Source: Rhodocaloribacter litoris (GTDB lineage Bacteria > Bacteroidota > Rhodothermia > Rhodothermales > ISCAR-4553). Taken from it: 64,000 bases of DNA. The DNA lies in contig NZ_CP076718.1 of NCBI RefSeq assembly GCF_011682235.2, positions 617,758 to 681,757 on the forward strand, in the 5' to 3' direction. The translations under genes and the position numbers were made by a program. Under the pieces are notes generated by a model, which was not told the DNA's origin, did not search any database, and was given only the letters and a program-made list of their open reading frames with translations. Shown piece after piece: positions 1 to 7,774 of this stretch (position 1 is the stretch's first letter; every line of letters starts with the position of its first letter).

Positions 1-102
1 CTCCTCACGCTTCAGAAAGAGGTAGACCGGGACGAGCAGAACCGCTGCCAGCACCACAAACCCGACAAAGGTCAAGACGATAACGACGAGGTAGTCGCTC
101 AT
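1..102 (-). CDS. Small membrane protein, N-terminal fragment
   Basis: The reverse strand opens with ATG at 102-100 and reads through the left edge. The visible 34 residues begin MSDYLVVIVLTFVGFVVLAA and form one hydrophobic helix followed by a charged segment (FLKREE). This fits the N-terminus of a small single-helix inner-membrane protein. The rest lies outside the window, so no family can be named. It is divergent from the response regulator at 311; the roughly 200 bases between them probably hold both promoters, with a TATATTG at about 178-184 as a weak candidate for the rightward one. Confidence 0.45.
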   Translation of the reverse strand, partial: MSDYLVVIVLTFVGFVVLAAVLLVPVYLFLKREE

Positions 103-310
103 ACAGGCTCAGGGTCTTTAGTGAGGAGTGACGCGCCGGCACGGGTGCGGGTTCTTCCGGTTTACGATTTTAACAGTATATTGAGCCCCAGTCATGTCTC
201 ACGCACCCCAGGCATCACCGTCCCGTGTGGCGACCCGCTCCGGCGGTCACACGCCAAAGACCGACCTGCTGCGACAAGCCCGGCCGTACTTTGAACGAGA
301 CGTGAGGAAG

Positions 311-1003
311 ATGGAAGCTCCCGCGAAGCGGATGCTTATCGTAGAGAACGACCCGGAGGTGGGAACCGAACTGGAGGATTTTTTCCGCCTGCTCGGCTAT
401 ACCGTCACCCGCACCGGCGACGGCGATCAGGCCCTGCAACTGATCAAGGCACAGACGCCCTATGACATCGTGCTGATCAAGCGGGGATTGCCCGGGCATG
501 ACGGCCTCGACGTGCTGCGTGAGGCGCGCCGGAACGGCTTCGAGGCACCGGTCGTCATGCTCGCCGCCGAAGAGGCCCGCAACACGCAGGCGACCGACGT
601 CATGCCGGACGAGTACGTCACCGGTCCGTTCGACGCGGAGGAACTGGCGGCCCGCGTGCGCGCCCTCTTGCAGCGCTTCTCGTCCTCGGAGGCAGCACCG
701 CTGCACACCGTCCGCATTGGAAACGTCGAGATCGACTTCAAAAACCGAACGGCTCACCGGAACGGGGAGGTCCTGCATTTCACCGCCCTGGAACTCGACA
801 TCCTGCACTACCTCATCCGGCATCGCGGGCGCACCGTCAACCGGAAACAGCTCCTGCGCGACGTGTGGCGCATCAGCCCGGAAATCAACACGCGCACGAT
901 CGACCGGCACATCGCTTCGATCCGAAAGAAGATCGAGCTCCACCCGGGTGAACCGATCTACATCGAAACGGTTTACGGCGTCGGGTATCGCTTCAGCGGC
1001 TAG
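311..1003 (+). CDS. OmpR-type response regulator with degenerate receiver
   Basis: An N-terminal receiver (about residues 7-118) is followed by a C-terminal winged-helix DNA-binding domain (about 135-230) ending in the typical YGVGYRF motif. The effector half looks intact. The receiver lacks the usual phosphorylation residues: the acidic pair is N13-D14, the expected phospho-acceptor Asp is K57 (in LIKRGLPG), the conserved Thr/Ser position reads LAA, and the switch Lys before PFD is G105. It is therefore a pseudo-receiver protein that probably does not work by phosphorylation. No kinase gene is adjacent. I chose ATG 311 because the receiver begins there; an in-frame ATG at 194 would add 39 residues without recognisable features. 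It lies directly upstream of the RiPP-like locus, which it may or may not control. Confidence 0.85.
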   Translation: MEAPAKRMLIVENDPEVGTELEDFFRLLGYTVTRTGDGDQALQLIKAQTPYDIVLIKRGLPGHDGLDVLREARRNGFEAPVVMLAAEEARNTQATDVMPDEYVTGPFDAEELAARVRALLQRFSSSEAAPLHTVRIGNVEIDFKNRTAHRNGEVLHFTALELDILHYLIRHRGRTVNRKQLLRDVWRISPEINTRTIDRHIASIRKKIELHPGEPIYIETVYGVGYRFSG

Positions 1004-1322
1004 CGTCCCCGTCCTCATCGCCCGTTTCCGGGCTGGTCTGGGACGGGTTTGGTCGAATCCGAAACCCTTTCCCTTCCAGCAGCCGGCGTACCTGTGCGGA
1101 TCGCTGCGCCACAGGCGGCTTGCTCGGCCGTCCGCTTCCTCTGCGGGCGTCCTGCAGCAGCCACCAGCGCACGGCAATGGCATGGTCGCACAGCCTGTCC
1201 GCGGCGACGAGGGCGGCCTCATATCCGTCCCGGTCCCAGACCTCCGTCGCCCGCAGTTGTTCGGCCAGGGCAATGATCTTTTCCAGGCGCTCGTGCAGCG
1301 CCGGCTCGGTCGATTCCTGCAT
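993..1322 (-). CDS. Hypothetical protein, 109 residues
   Basis: I do not recognise this protein. It overlaps the 3' end of the response regulator by 11 bases in convergent orientation. From ATG 1322 it has a helical N-terminal half rich in Ala, Leu and Glu (ERLEKIIALAEQLRATEVWD), a middle WWLLQDARR segment and a basic, Pro/Thr/Asp-rich tail. No signal peptide or membrane helix is visible. The reading frame continues upstream to a possible start at 1517, but those 65 residues look non-coding. Reality as a gene rests only on an open frame with reasonable composition. Confidence 0.45.
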   Translation of the reverse strand: MQESTEPALHERLEKIIALAEQLRATEVWDRDGYEAALVAADRLCDHAIAVRWWLLQDARRGSGRPSKPPVAQRSAQVRRLLEGKGFRIRPNPSQTSPETGDEDGDASR

Positions 1323-1553
1323 GGGTCGTTCCGGCTGTGTTGTCTCGAACCGGTATCGTCCACGGGCACGACGGCATAAGACCCACCCTCCGGATTTTCC
1401 CGCCGGCGTAGCCGCACAGGGTGCGAATCTGAAACGCAGGCCCGCCGCCGTCCACAGGTCGGGCAACGTCTCACCGGCGCCGCACGCCATGACACCCTTG
1501 GTAGCGTCCCTGTGCACGAAAAATGTAACTTTCCCTCGCCAATCCGCATAGAC

Positions 1554-1865
1554 ATGAGCAGGTCAGAAACCCAGCCCGTGCATCCGGGTTCATTCGAGGG
1601 CGTTCGTGTGATGCCCTCACCGCAGGTCCTGGCGCAGGAGCTCAACGGCGAAACCGTGCTCCTGCACACCGGACGGGGGTGCTACTACGGGCTCGACGAC
1701 GTGGGCACACGTATGTGGCGCGCCCTGCTGGCGCACGGCACCGTACAGCGCGCCTGCGAAGCCTTGCTGCAGGAATACGACGTCTCTCCCGACGTACTTC
1801 GACATGACCTCGGCGAGCTGGTCGCCCGGTTGAAAGAACATGACTTGATTCAGCTCGTCGAATAA
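1554..1865 (+). CDS. PqqD-like RRE protein (RiPP leader binding)
   Basis: This 103-residue protein has the PqqD fold pattern: an N-terminal beta-hairpin (QELNGETVLLHTGRGCYYGL), then LDDVGTRMWRALL and a helical C-terminus (SPDVLRHDLGELVARLKEHDLI). In RiPP pathways such stand-alone proteins (RREs; B1 in lasso clusters) bind the leader peptide and deliver the precursor to modifying enzymes. It lies 82 bases upstream of a small ORF with a lasso-type leader motif and is followed by an HPr-kinase-like gene, a combination known from RiPP loci. ATG 1554 is preferred; an in-frame GTG at 1512 would add 14 residues. TAACTTTC at 1526-1533 resembles a Bacteroidota -7 box, without a clear -33 partner. Confidence 0.85.
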   Translation: MSRSETQPVHPGSFEGVRVMPSPQVLAQELNGETVLLHTGRGCYYGLDDVGTRMWRALLAHGTVQRACEALLQEYDVSPDVLRHDLGELVARLKEHDLIQLVE

Positions 1866-1947
1866 CGCCTTCCGAGGCAATTCCACTCAAAACTTATCAC
1901 CCTGCTTCCCCGGCGGTCGAATCCCCTTCACCCAACCGGAAACGACT

Positions 1948-2115
1948 ATGCATACCGAACAAGTCGCGGAGCGCAAGCAACCCTACCATCGTCCCCGGTT
2001 CACCGTCCACGGCGACATTGCTGCCCTGACCCGGGCCAGCCTGGATCTGCAAAACGCGGAAACCCTCTGGGGCTGGAAGTGGAAGCACGGCGGAGGCGGA
2101 CACGGTGTATCTTAA
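1948..2115 (+). CDS. Putative RiPP (lasso-type) precursor peptide
   Basis: A 55-residue ORF lies between the RRE gene and the kinase gene, ending 12 bases before the latter. Residues 13-28 (YHRPRFTVHGDIAALT) match the lasso leader pattern YxxPxLxxxGxxxxxT exactly in spacing, with Phe at the Leu position: Y13, P16, F18, G22, T28. If T28 is the penultimate leader residue, as in lasso peptides, the core starts at A30 and E38 is core position 9, a legal ring-closing acid. The remaining tail is Trp/Lys/Gly-rich (TLWGWKWKHGGGGHGVS). The leader match and context are strong. The lasso product itself is inference, because no cyclase or B2 protease gene is in the window. A GGAA about 6 bases upstream of ATG may serve as a weak ribosome site. 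Confidence 0.75.
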   Translation: MHTEQVAERKQPYHRPRFTVHGDIAALTRASLDLQNAETLWGWKWKHGGGGHGVS

Positions 2116-2127
2116 ACCGGGCCGCCC

Positions 2128-3126
2128 GTGTCTGACCGATGGCATTACGAGGTGTACGGTCTCCGGCTATGTGCGGATCAGCCAGTGCCCGGACTGACCC
2201 CGGCCAACACGGCTGCCGCGCCGGACTGTTTCCTCGAACTCACCGGGCCGTCCCTGCACCTCTCCGACACGGATGCAAGGGGTGAACTCACCGACGAGGT
2301 ACACAACCCGTTCGGACAAAGCTTCAAGCGCTGGATCACCCGGGACGCAGCCGGGGCACACGTCCATCTGCTCTACGCCCAGGGATCCGAGTTCGTCCGG
2401 TTCGACCTGGCCCCGCGTGGAGAGCGGATCCGCATGAGGCGGTCGGCGACCGTCACGCTGGAGGAGGCGACAACGCTGTTGCTGGGTCCCGTGCTGGGGC
2501 AGGTACTACGCCTGCGCAATGTCACGTGCCTGCATGCCAACGCCGTCGCGGTGAATGGCCGGGCGATCCTGCTCGCCGGGCATACGGGGGCGGGCAAGTC
2601 GTCCACGACCGTCATGCTGGCCCGGATGGGCTGTCCGGTCGTGACCGACGACATCGCGGCCCTGGTGGAAGAAACGGGCGGGCTCCACGTCTTGCCCGGC
2701 CTGCCGCGCCTGCGCCTCCGGGCCGACCTGGTCGCACGTTACTGGACACCGGCTGCGCTGGAACCGGTCTGGCCGGGACGGGAAACGCTGCCGGACAAGC
2801 GTTTCCTCTCGCTGGACCGGGCCGGGCTCGCAGCGGCGATGCATCCCCTCCCGATCGCGGCCGTGTACCTGCTCGGACCACGAGACCCCGGCCGCACCCT
2901 TCCCCGGGTCGTGCCGTTGCATGCGGCCACGGGCCTGCTGGCGCTGCTGCCACACACCTACGCCCGCTGGGCACTCGACCAGGCGGGCGAGGCCCGCGAG
3001 TTCGCCGTACTGGGCCGGCTGGCCGCAAGCGTCCCCGTACGCCAGCTCGAGCGTCCCGACGGGCTCGATACCCTGACGGCAACCTGTGAACTCCTCCTCC
3101 AGGACGCAGCCGGCCTTGTCTCCTGA
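2128..3126 (+). CDS. HPr kinase-like (HprK-related) protein of RiPP locus
   Basis: The protein (332 residues from GTG 2128) has an unrecognised N-terminal domain and a C-terminal HprK-like nucleotide-binding domain. The Walker A loop is GHTGAGKSST (151-160), preceded by LHANAVAVNGRAILLA, the layout seen in HPr kinase/phosphorylase relatives. VVTDDIAAL (171-179) supplies the acidic metal-binding residues. HprK-like proteins accompany PqqD-type RREs in several RiPP clusters, including lasso clusters where a homologue phosphorylates the peptide's C-terminal Ser. The precursor here also ends in Ser (S55), which suits that role, but this is inference. The gene begins 12 bases after the precursor stop and overlaps the next gene, so the set is probably one operon. 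Confidence 0.8.
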   Translation: MSDRWHYEVYGLRLCADQPVPGLTPANTAAAPDCFLELTGPSLHLSDTDARGELTDEVHNPFGQSFKRWITRDAAGAHVHLLYAQGSEFVRFDLAPRGERIRMRRSATVTLEEATTLLLGPVLGQVLRLRNVTCLHANAVAVNGRAILLAGHTGAGKSSTTVMLARMGCPVVTDDIAALVEETGGLHVLPGLPRLRLRADLVARYWTPAALEPVWPGRETLPDKRFLSLDRAGLAAAMHPLPIAAVYLLGPRDPGRTLPRVVPLHAATGLLALLPHTYARWALDQAGEAREFAVLGRLAASVPVRQLERPDGLDTLTATCELLLQDAAGLVS

Positions 3127-4222
3127 TCCCACCACCGTGCACTTCCCCTCACGGGAGGACGTGCTGGCCGCCGCGCTGGCCCTGGCACGCCCGGCCCTGC
3201 CCCCGGCCCTCTTCTCCCCACAGGCCGTGACCACCCTGCAGCGGCAGACCCGCCTGCTGGCCCCCCTCGTACGCCTGGGCTTCGAGTGCCGTCTGGGTTC
3301 CAACCCGCAGGTGGATCTCCAGCAATGCATCCGCACGGACGAAGCCCTCCTGCTGAGCCGCCACCTCTCCACCCTGCTCACCGGACTGCCGGAGCCGCCG
3401 GCCGCCTGGCAGGCACTCCACCGTTTCGGCCTCTCCTGGGCCGATCCCTCCTCCCGGCTCCGCCGCGAGGTCGCCGAAGTGTGGATGGAATTCGACCTCC
3501 CGGCCGCCACCACAAGCCGGCCGTCCCCGCCCTCAATCTTTGCAGGCTTCCGCGAGCCGGCCACGCTCGACGTGCTGGAACACGTTCTGACCTCGCTCCA
3601 GGATCGGCCGCTACATCCTGCCCTGCGGGCGACGCTGTCCCGGTGCCTGGCCGCCATGGACGAACCGGCCGGGGTGTCGCACCTCGGCCTCATGCTGGCC
3701 CGCCCGGTCGACGCCGTGCGACTCAACCTCAAGGGGCTCACTCCCCATACCCTCTTTCCCCTCCTCGATGCCCTCGGCTGGTCCGGCCCCCGGGCCGTGC
3801 TCAAGGCCCTGGCCGAGATGCTCTTTCCGCTCGTCGACGGGCTCATGATCGACCTCGACGCCGGCCACGACCTCTACCCGACCCTCGGGGTCGAGCTGTT
3901 CTTCGAGCGCCAGCCGGCGCAGGAACCCCGGTGGAGCCAGCTGCTCGACCGACTCGTCCACCACGGGCTCTGCACACCCGCCAAACGCGACGCGGTGCTG
4001 CAATGGCCCGGCATGCTGTTCCCCCCGGACACCTCATCCCCCTGGCCGGCTGCCCTGCTCACGGCCTCCCTCCTGGCACCCGCGAACCGGTTCGGCATCC
4101 TGGGACGTCTCGTGAACCATCTCAAGCTCAGCCTCTCCCCCCACCGGGACACCGAAGCCAAAGCCTACCTCGGCTATGGTCACACCTGGTTGACCCCGGA
4201 AACGCCCGGCGCTCCGGTTTAA
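3086..4222 (+). CDS. Unrecognised protein of RiPP-like operon
   Basis: I do not recognise the family. The product (378 residues from GTG 3086, or 361 from GTG 3137) is soluble-looking, without signal peptide or membrane helices. Segments that look conserved are EVWMEFDLP, GVSHLGLMLAR, VRLNLKGL, then DLDAGHDLYPTLGVELFFE and, near the end, NHLKLSLSP with AKAYLGYGHTWL. The repeated strand-like segments may indicate a beta-rich enzyme or binding protein. GTG 3086 overlaps the kinase gene by 41 bases; GTG 3137 starts 10 bases after its stop. Placement makes it the last gene of the operon and a candidate tailoring enzyme. No catalytic motif can be named. Confidence 0.75.
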   Translation: MNSSSRTQPALSPDPTTVHFPSREDVLAAALALARPALPPALFSPQAVTTLQRQTRLLAPLVRLGFECRLGSNPQVDLQQCIRTDEALLLSRHLSTLLTGLPEPPAAWQALHRFGLSWADPSSRLRREVAEVWMEFDLPAATTSRPSPPSIFAGFREPATLDVLEHVLTSLQDRPLHPALRATLSRCLAAMDEPAGVSHLGLMLARPVDAVRLNLKGLTPHTLFPLLDALGWSGPRAVLKALAEMLFPLVDGLMIDLDAGHDLYPTLGVELFFERQPAQEPRWSQLLDRLVHHGLCTPAKRDAVLQWPGMLFPPDTSSPWPAALLTASLLAPANRFGILGRLVNHLKLSLSPHRDTEAKAYLGYGHTWLTPETPGAPV

Positions 4223-4431
4223 GGCCGGCGGTTGACGTGCAGCCACCGCATGGCCCAGTCGTGACGAAATGCTTCCTGCAATTCTTCGACTGAAAAATCG
4301 TACCCGGCACCGGCGCCGATCCGAACGACCTGATCGAGATCCGAGGGGTCGTCCAGGGCACGCAGACTGGCCTGCAGGGCCCCTTCCCGGCGGACGGCCT
4401 GGATGAACCGCAGGGCTTCCTGTACCGGCAT
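4219..4431 (-). CDS. Nif11-like domain protein
   Basis: From ATG 4431 this 70-residue protein shows the Nif11 pattern: an N-terminal helix with EALRFIQAVRREGALQASL, then a variable segment and GYDFSVEELQEAF. Nif11 domains form leader peptides of many RiPP precursors and also occur alone. After the domain there are only 16 residues (ending MRWLHVNRRP), with no double-Gly cleavage site and no obvious core. It overlaps the stop of the upstream operon by 4 bases, in convergent orientation. Its position next to a PqqD/HprK locus suggests a RiPP-related role, but it could be a stand-alone Nif11 protein. The frame extends upstream to 4566 over sequence that does not look coding. Confidence 0.7.
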   Translation of the reverse strand: MPVQEALRFIQAVRREGALQASLRALDDPSDLDQVVRIGAGAGYDFSVEELQEAFRHDWAMRWLHVNRRP

Positions 4432-4505
4432 CGCAGAACGGGATTGTATTCGGACTGTTCTTCCCCTGAAAACGAGAGGCGGCCGGCCGGTTCCCTGCCC
4501 ACCCC

Positions 4506-4535
4506 TTGCCGGAAGCGCTTCGATCCTGTAGTTTA
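4506..4535 (+). promoter_or_regulatory. Candidate Bacteroidota-type promoter
   Basis: TTG at 4506-4508 is followed by exactly 20 bases and then TAGTTTA at 4529-4535. This resembles the Bacteroidota housekeeping promoter (TTG at -33, TAnnTTTG at -7). It lies about 50 bases before the ATG of the VPS10-like gene. The same arrangement occurs at 42061-42090. Confidence 0.5.
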
Positions 4536-4583
4536 TGCGCCGCATCGGACGCCCTCCCCCCACCAAAATCCGTCATTCCCACC

Positions 4584-7500
4584 ATGCACCTGCTCCGAGC
4601 GTTCCCGAACCGCCTCTGCCTCGGTCTCCTGCTGCTCTTCCTCTCCGCGACGCCCTCCCCGGCCCAGCAACTCGACACGACGAAACTGGCGGGCCTGAAA
4701 GCCCGCGCCATCGGGCCGGCCGGCATGAGCGGCCGCGTCACGGCCATCGACGCCGTCCACAGCGACCCGGACATCATCTACGTCGGCGGGGCCGCCAGCG
4801 GCCTGTGGCGCTCCACCAACGGCGGCATCGACTGGGAGCCCCTCTTCGACGACCAGCCCGTCACCTCCATCGGCGCCATCGCCGTCTACCAGAAAAACCC
4901 GTCCATCCTCTACGTGGGCACCGGGGAAGGCAACCCTCGCAACAGCCAGACCAGCGGCAACGGCGTCTACAAGTCCATCGACGGCGGCCGCACCTGGAGC
5001 CACCTGGGCCTCGACGAGACGCGCAACATCCACCGCATCCTCGTGCATCCGGACAACCCGGACGTCGTCATTGTCGGCGCGCAGGGGCCGGCCTGGGGCG
5101 AGACGGAGATGCGCGGCGTCTTCAAGTCCACCGACGGCGGCAAGACCTGGCGGAAGGTTCTCTACGTGAACGAGCGCACCGGCATCGCCGACCTGGTAAT
5201 GGACCCGGCGAACCCGGACAAGCTCATCGCCGCCATGTGGGAGTTCCGGCGCTGGCCGTGGTTCTTCACGTCCGGCGGCCCCGGCTCCGGCCTCTTCGTC
5301 TCCTTCGACGGCGGCGAGACGTGGACGCGGCGCACCCATGAGGACGGCCTGCCCGAGGGCGAGCTCGGCCGCATCGGCCTGGCCATCGCCCGCAGCAACC
5401 CGGACGTCGTCTATGCCCTGGTCGAGGCGAAGAAAAACGGCCTCTACCGCTCGGACGACGGCGGCTTCACCTTCCGGCTCGTCAACGACAAGGAGGAGAT
5501 CACCAACCGCCCGTTCTATTACAACGACCTCTTCGTGGACCCGGCCAACGAGAACCGGATCTACCACGTGGCCTCCCCCGTCAACCTGAGCGAGGACGGG
5601 GGCAAGAACTTCAAGACCTACCTGCCCTTCTCGCGGGTGCACGTCGACCACCACGCCTGGTGGATCCATCCGGAGGACCCCGACCTCATCTACGACGGCA
5701 ACGACGGCGGCATGTACATCTCGCGCGACCGGGGCAAGACCTGGCGCTTCGTCGAGAACCTGCCGTTCGCGCAGTTCTACCACATCAACGTGGACATGGA
5801 GCTGCCCTACAACGTCCTCGGCGGGTTGCAGGACAACGGCTCGTGGCGCGGGCCGGCGTACGTGTGGCGTCAGGGCGGCATCCGCAACGCCTACTGGGAG
5901 GAGGTCGCCTTCGGCGATGGCTTCGACGTCACCCCGGACCCCTCGAACCCGCGCTACGGCTACGCCATGAGCCAGGGCGGTAACCTGGTGCGGTACGACC
6001 TCGAGACGGGGCATCAGAAGTACATCAAGCCCGTCCACCCCGAGGGCCTCCCGCTGCGGTTCAACTGGAACGCCGGCTTCGCCGTGGACCCGTTCGATCC
6101 CGCGACGATCTACTACGGCAGCCAGTTCGTCCACAAGAGCACGGACCGGGGCGACACGTGGGAGATCATCTCGCCCGACCTGACGACGAACGACCCGGAG
6201 AAGCAGCGCCAGCTCGAGAGCGGCGGGCTGACGTACGACGTGACGCAGGCGGAAAACTTCACCACCATCCTGACGATCGCCCCGAGCCCCATCGAGCGCG
6301 GCGTCCTCTGGGTCGGTACCGACGACGGCAACGTGCAGCTCACGCGCGACGGCGGCCGGACGTGGACGAACGTCGTGACCAACATCCGGGGCGTGCCCGA
6401 GGGCACCTGGGTGCCCCACATCGAGGCCTCGAAGCACAACCCGGCCGAGGCGTTCGTCGTCTTCGACGACCACCGCCGCAACAACTGGACGCCCTACGTC
6501 TTCCGCACCCGCGACTACGGGCGCTCGTGGGAGCGCCTGGTGGATGAGAACGACGTCTGGGGCTATGCGCTCGTCGTCGAGCAGGACCCGGTGGCGCCCA
6601 ACCTGCTCTTCCTCGGCACCGAGTTCGGCCTGTACGTCTCCATCGACGGCGGAAGCACATGGACGAAGTGGACGCACGGCGTCCCGACCGCCTCGGTGAT
6701 GGACCTGGTCATCCACCCGCGCGAGCACGACCTGGTCATCGGCACCTTCGGCCGCTCGGTCTTCATCCTGGACGACATCCGCCCGCTGCGGGCGCTGGCG
6801 CGGGAAGGCGCGGCCCTCCTCGACGCGCCGCTCCACGTCTTCGACCCGCCCGAGGCCTACCTGGCCGAGTACAAGGAGGCCGCCGGCACCCGCTTCATCG
6901 CCGAGGGCATGTTCGCCGGGGAGAACCGGCCGTACGGCGCCATGATCACGTACGTCGTCAACCCGCCCGATGCGGCCGCCGGCGCCGACACCGCGAAGGC
7001 CGAAGGCCGCAAGAAGGAGGACCGGGTGACCGTCGAGATCCTCGATGCCGACGGCACGGTCATCCGCACGCTCCGGGGGCCGGCCGAGCCGGGGCTGAAC
7101 CGCATCCACTGGGAGCTCGACCGCCGGGGCGTCCGCTTCCCCGGCCAGCCGAAGCCGAAGCCGGACGCCGCCGAGCCGGGCGGGCCGCGTGTCCTGCCGG
7201 GCACCTACACCGTCCGCGTCCGCCACGGCGACCATCGCGACAGCACCACCGTCACGGTCCACCCCGACCCGCGGATCGACTACGACCCGGCGGCCCTTGC
7301 CGCCCGCGACGCCCTCATCCGGCGGTGGATGGACCGCGTCGCGCTGGCCACCGAGGCCGCCGACCGGCTGCGCGAGGCGAAAGAGGCGGTCGAGATGGTG
7401 AACAAGCAACTCGGCGACCGGGACGACGAGACGGCAAAGAGCCTGAAGGAACGGGGCAAGGCCGTGCTCGACTCGCTCAAGGCCATCGAAGAGCAGATCC

Positions 7501-7766
7501 GGGGCAAGGAGGTGCAGGGCATCCGCCGCGACCCCGAGGTGCTGACGGCGCGCCTGCAGACGGCCTCACGGTATCTGCAGAGCGCCTACGACGCGCCCGG
7601 CCAGGCCGACCGGATCGCCCTCGACGCGGCCGAGGCCAAACTCCGCGAGGTGCTCGACGCCACGAACGCCTTCTTCGCGGGACCGTGGGCCGCCTACCGG
7701 CAGGCCGTGGAGGCCGCGGGCGTCTCGCCGTTCAGGACCTACGAGCCGCTACGGCTGAACGACTGA
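4584..7766 (+). CDS. Exported VPS10/sortilin-type beta-propeller protein
   Basis: A signal peptide (MHLLRAFPNRLCLGLLLLFL, cleavage near SPAQQ) precedes about 700 residues with many BNR/sortilin-type blades. The repeated signature is S-x-DGG-x-TW, for example KSIDGGRTW, KSTDGGKTW, VSFDGGETW, LTRDGGRTW and VSIDGGSTW. Such proteins fold as large beta-propellers outside the cytoplasm and are often annotated as glycosyl hydrolases, but no catalytic residues can be assigned here. The last 250 residues hold a beta-sandwich-like part (VEILDADGTVIRTL) and a charged, coiled-coil-like tail. At 1060 residues it is a near size match to the paralogue at 17493. ATG 4584 was chosen because it directly precedes the signal peptide. 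Confidence 0.85.
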   Translation: MHLLRAFPNRLCLGLLLLFLSATPSPAQQLDTTKLAGLKARAIGPAGMSGRVTAIDAVHSDPDIIYVGGAASGLWRSTNGGIDWEPLFDDQPVTSIGAIAVYQKNPSILYVGTGEGNPRNSQTSGNGVYKSIDGGRTWSHLGLDETRNIHRILVHPDNPDVVIVGAQGPAWGETEMRGVFKSTDGGKTWRKVLYVNERTGIADLVMDPANPDKLIAAMWEFRRWPWFFTSGGPGSGLFVSFDGGETWTRRTHEDGLPEGELGRIGLAIARSNPDVVYALVEAKKNGLYRSDDGGFTFRLVNDKEEITNRPFYYNDLFVDPANENRIYHVASPVNLSEDGGKNFKTYLPFSRVHVDHHAWWIHPEDPDLIYDGNDGGMYISRDRGKTWRFVENLPFAQFYHINVDMELPYNVLGGLQDNGSWRGPAYVWRQGGIRNAYWEEVAFGDGFDVTPDPSNPRYGYAMSQGGNLVRYDLETGHQKYIKPVHPEGLPLRFNWNAGFAVDPFDPATIYYGSQFVHKSTDRGDTWEIISPDLTTNDPEKQRQLESGGLTYDVTQAENFTTILTIAPSPIERGVLWVGTDDGNVQLTRDGGRTWTNVVTNIRGVPEGTWVPHIEASKHNPAEAFVVFDDHRRNNWTPYVFRTRDYGRSWERLVDENDVWGYALVVEQDPVAPNLLFLGTEFGLYVSIDGGSTWTKWTHGVPTASVMDLVIHPREHDLVIGTFGRSVFILDDIRPLRALAREGAALLDAPLHVFDPPEAYLAEYKEAAGTRFIAEGMFAGENRPYGAMITYVVNPPDAAAGADTAKAEGRKKEDRVTVEILDADGTVIRTLRGPAEPGLNRIHWELDRRGVRFPGQPKPKPDAAEPGGPRVLPGTYTVRVRHGDHRDSTTVTVHPDPRIDYDPAALAARDALIRRWMDRVALATEAADRLREAKEAVEMVNKQLGDRDDETAKSLKERGKAVLDSLKAIEEQIRGKEVQGIRRDPEVLTARLQTASRYLQSAYDAPGQADRIALDAAEAKLREVLDATNAFFAGPWAAYRQAVEAAGVSPFRTYEPLRLND

Positions 7767-7774
7767 CGCCCCCT

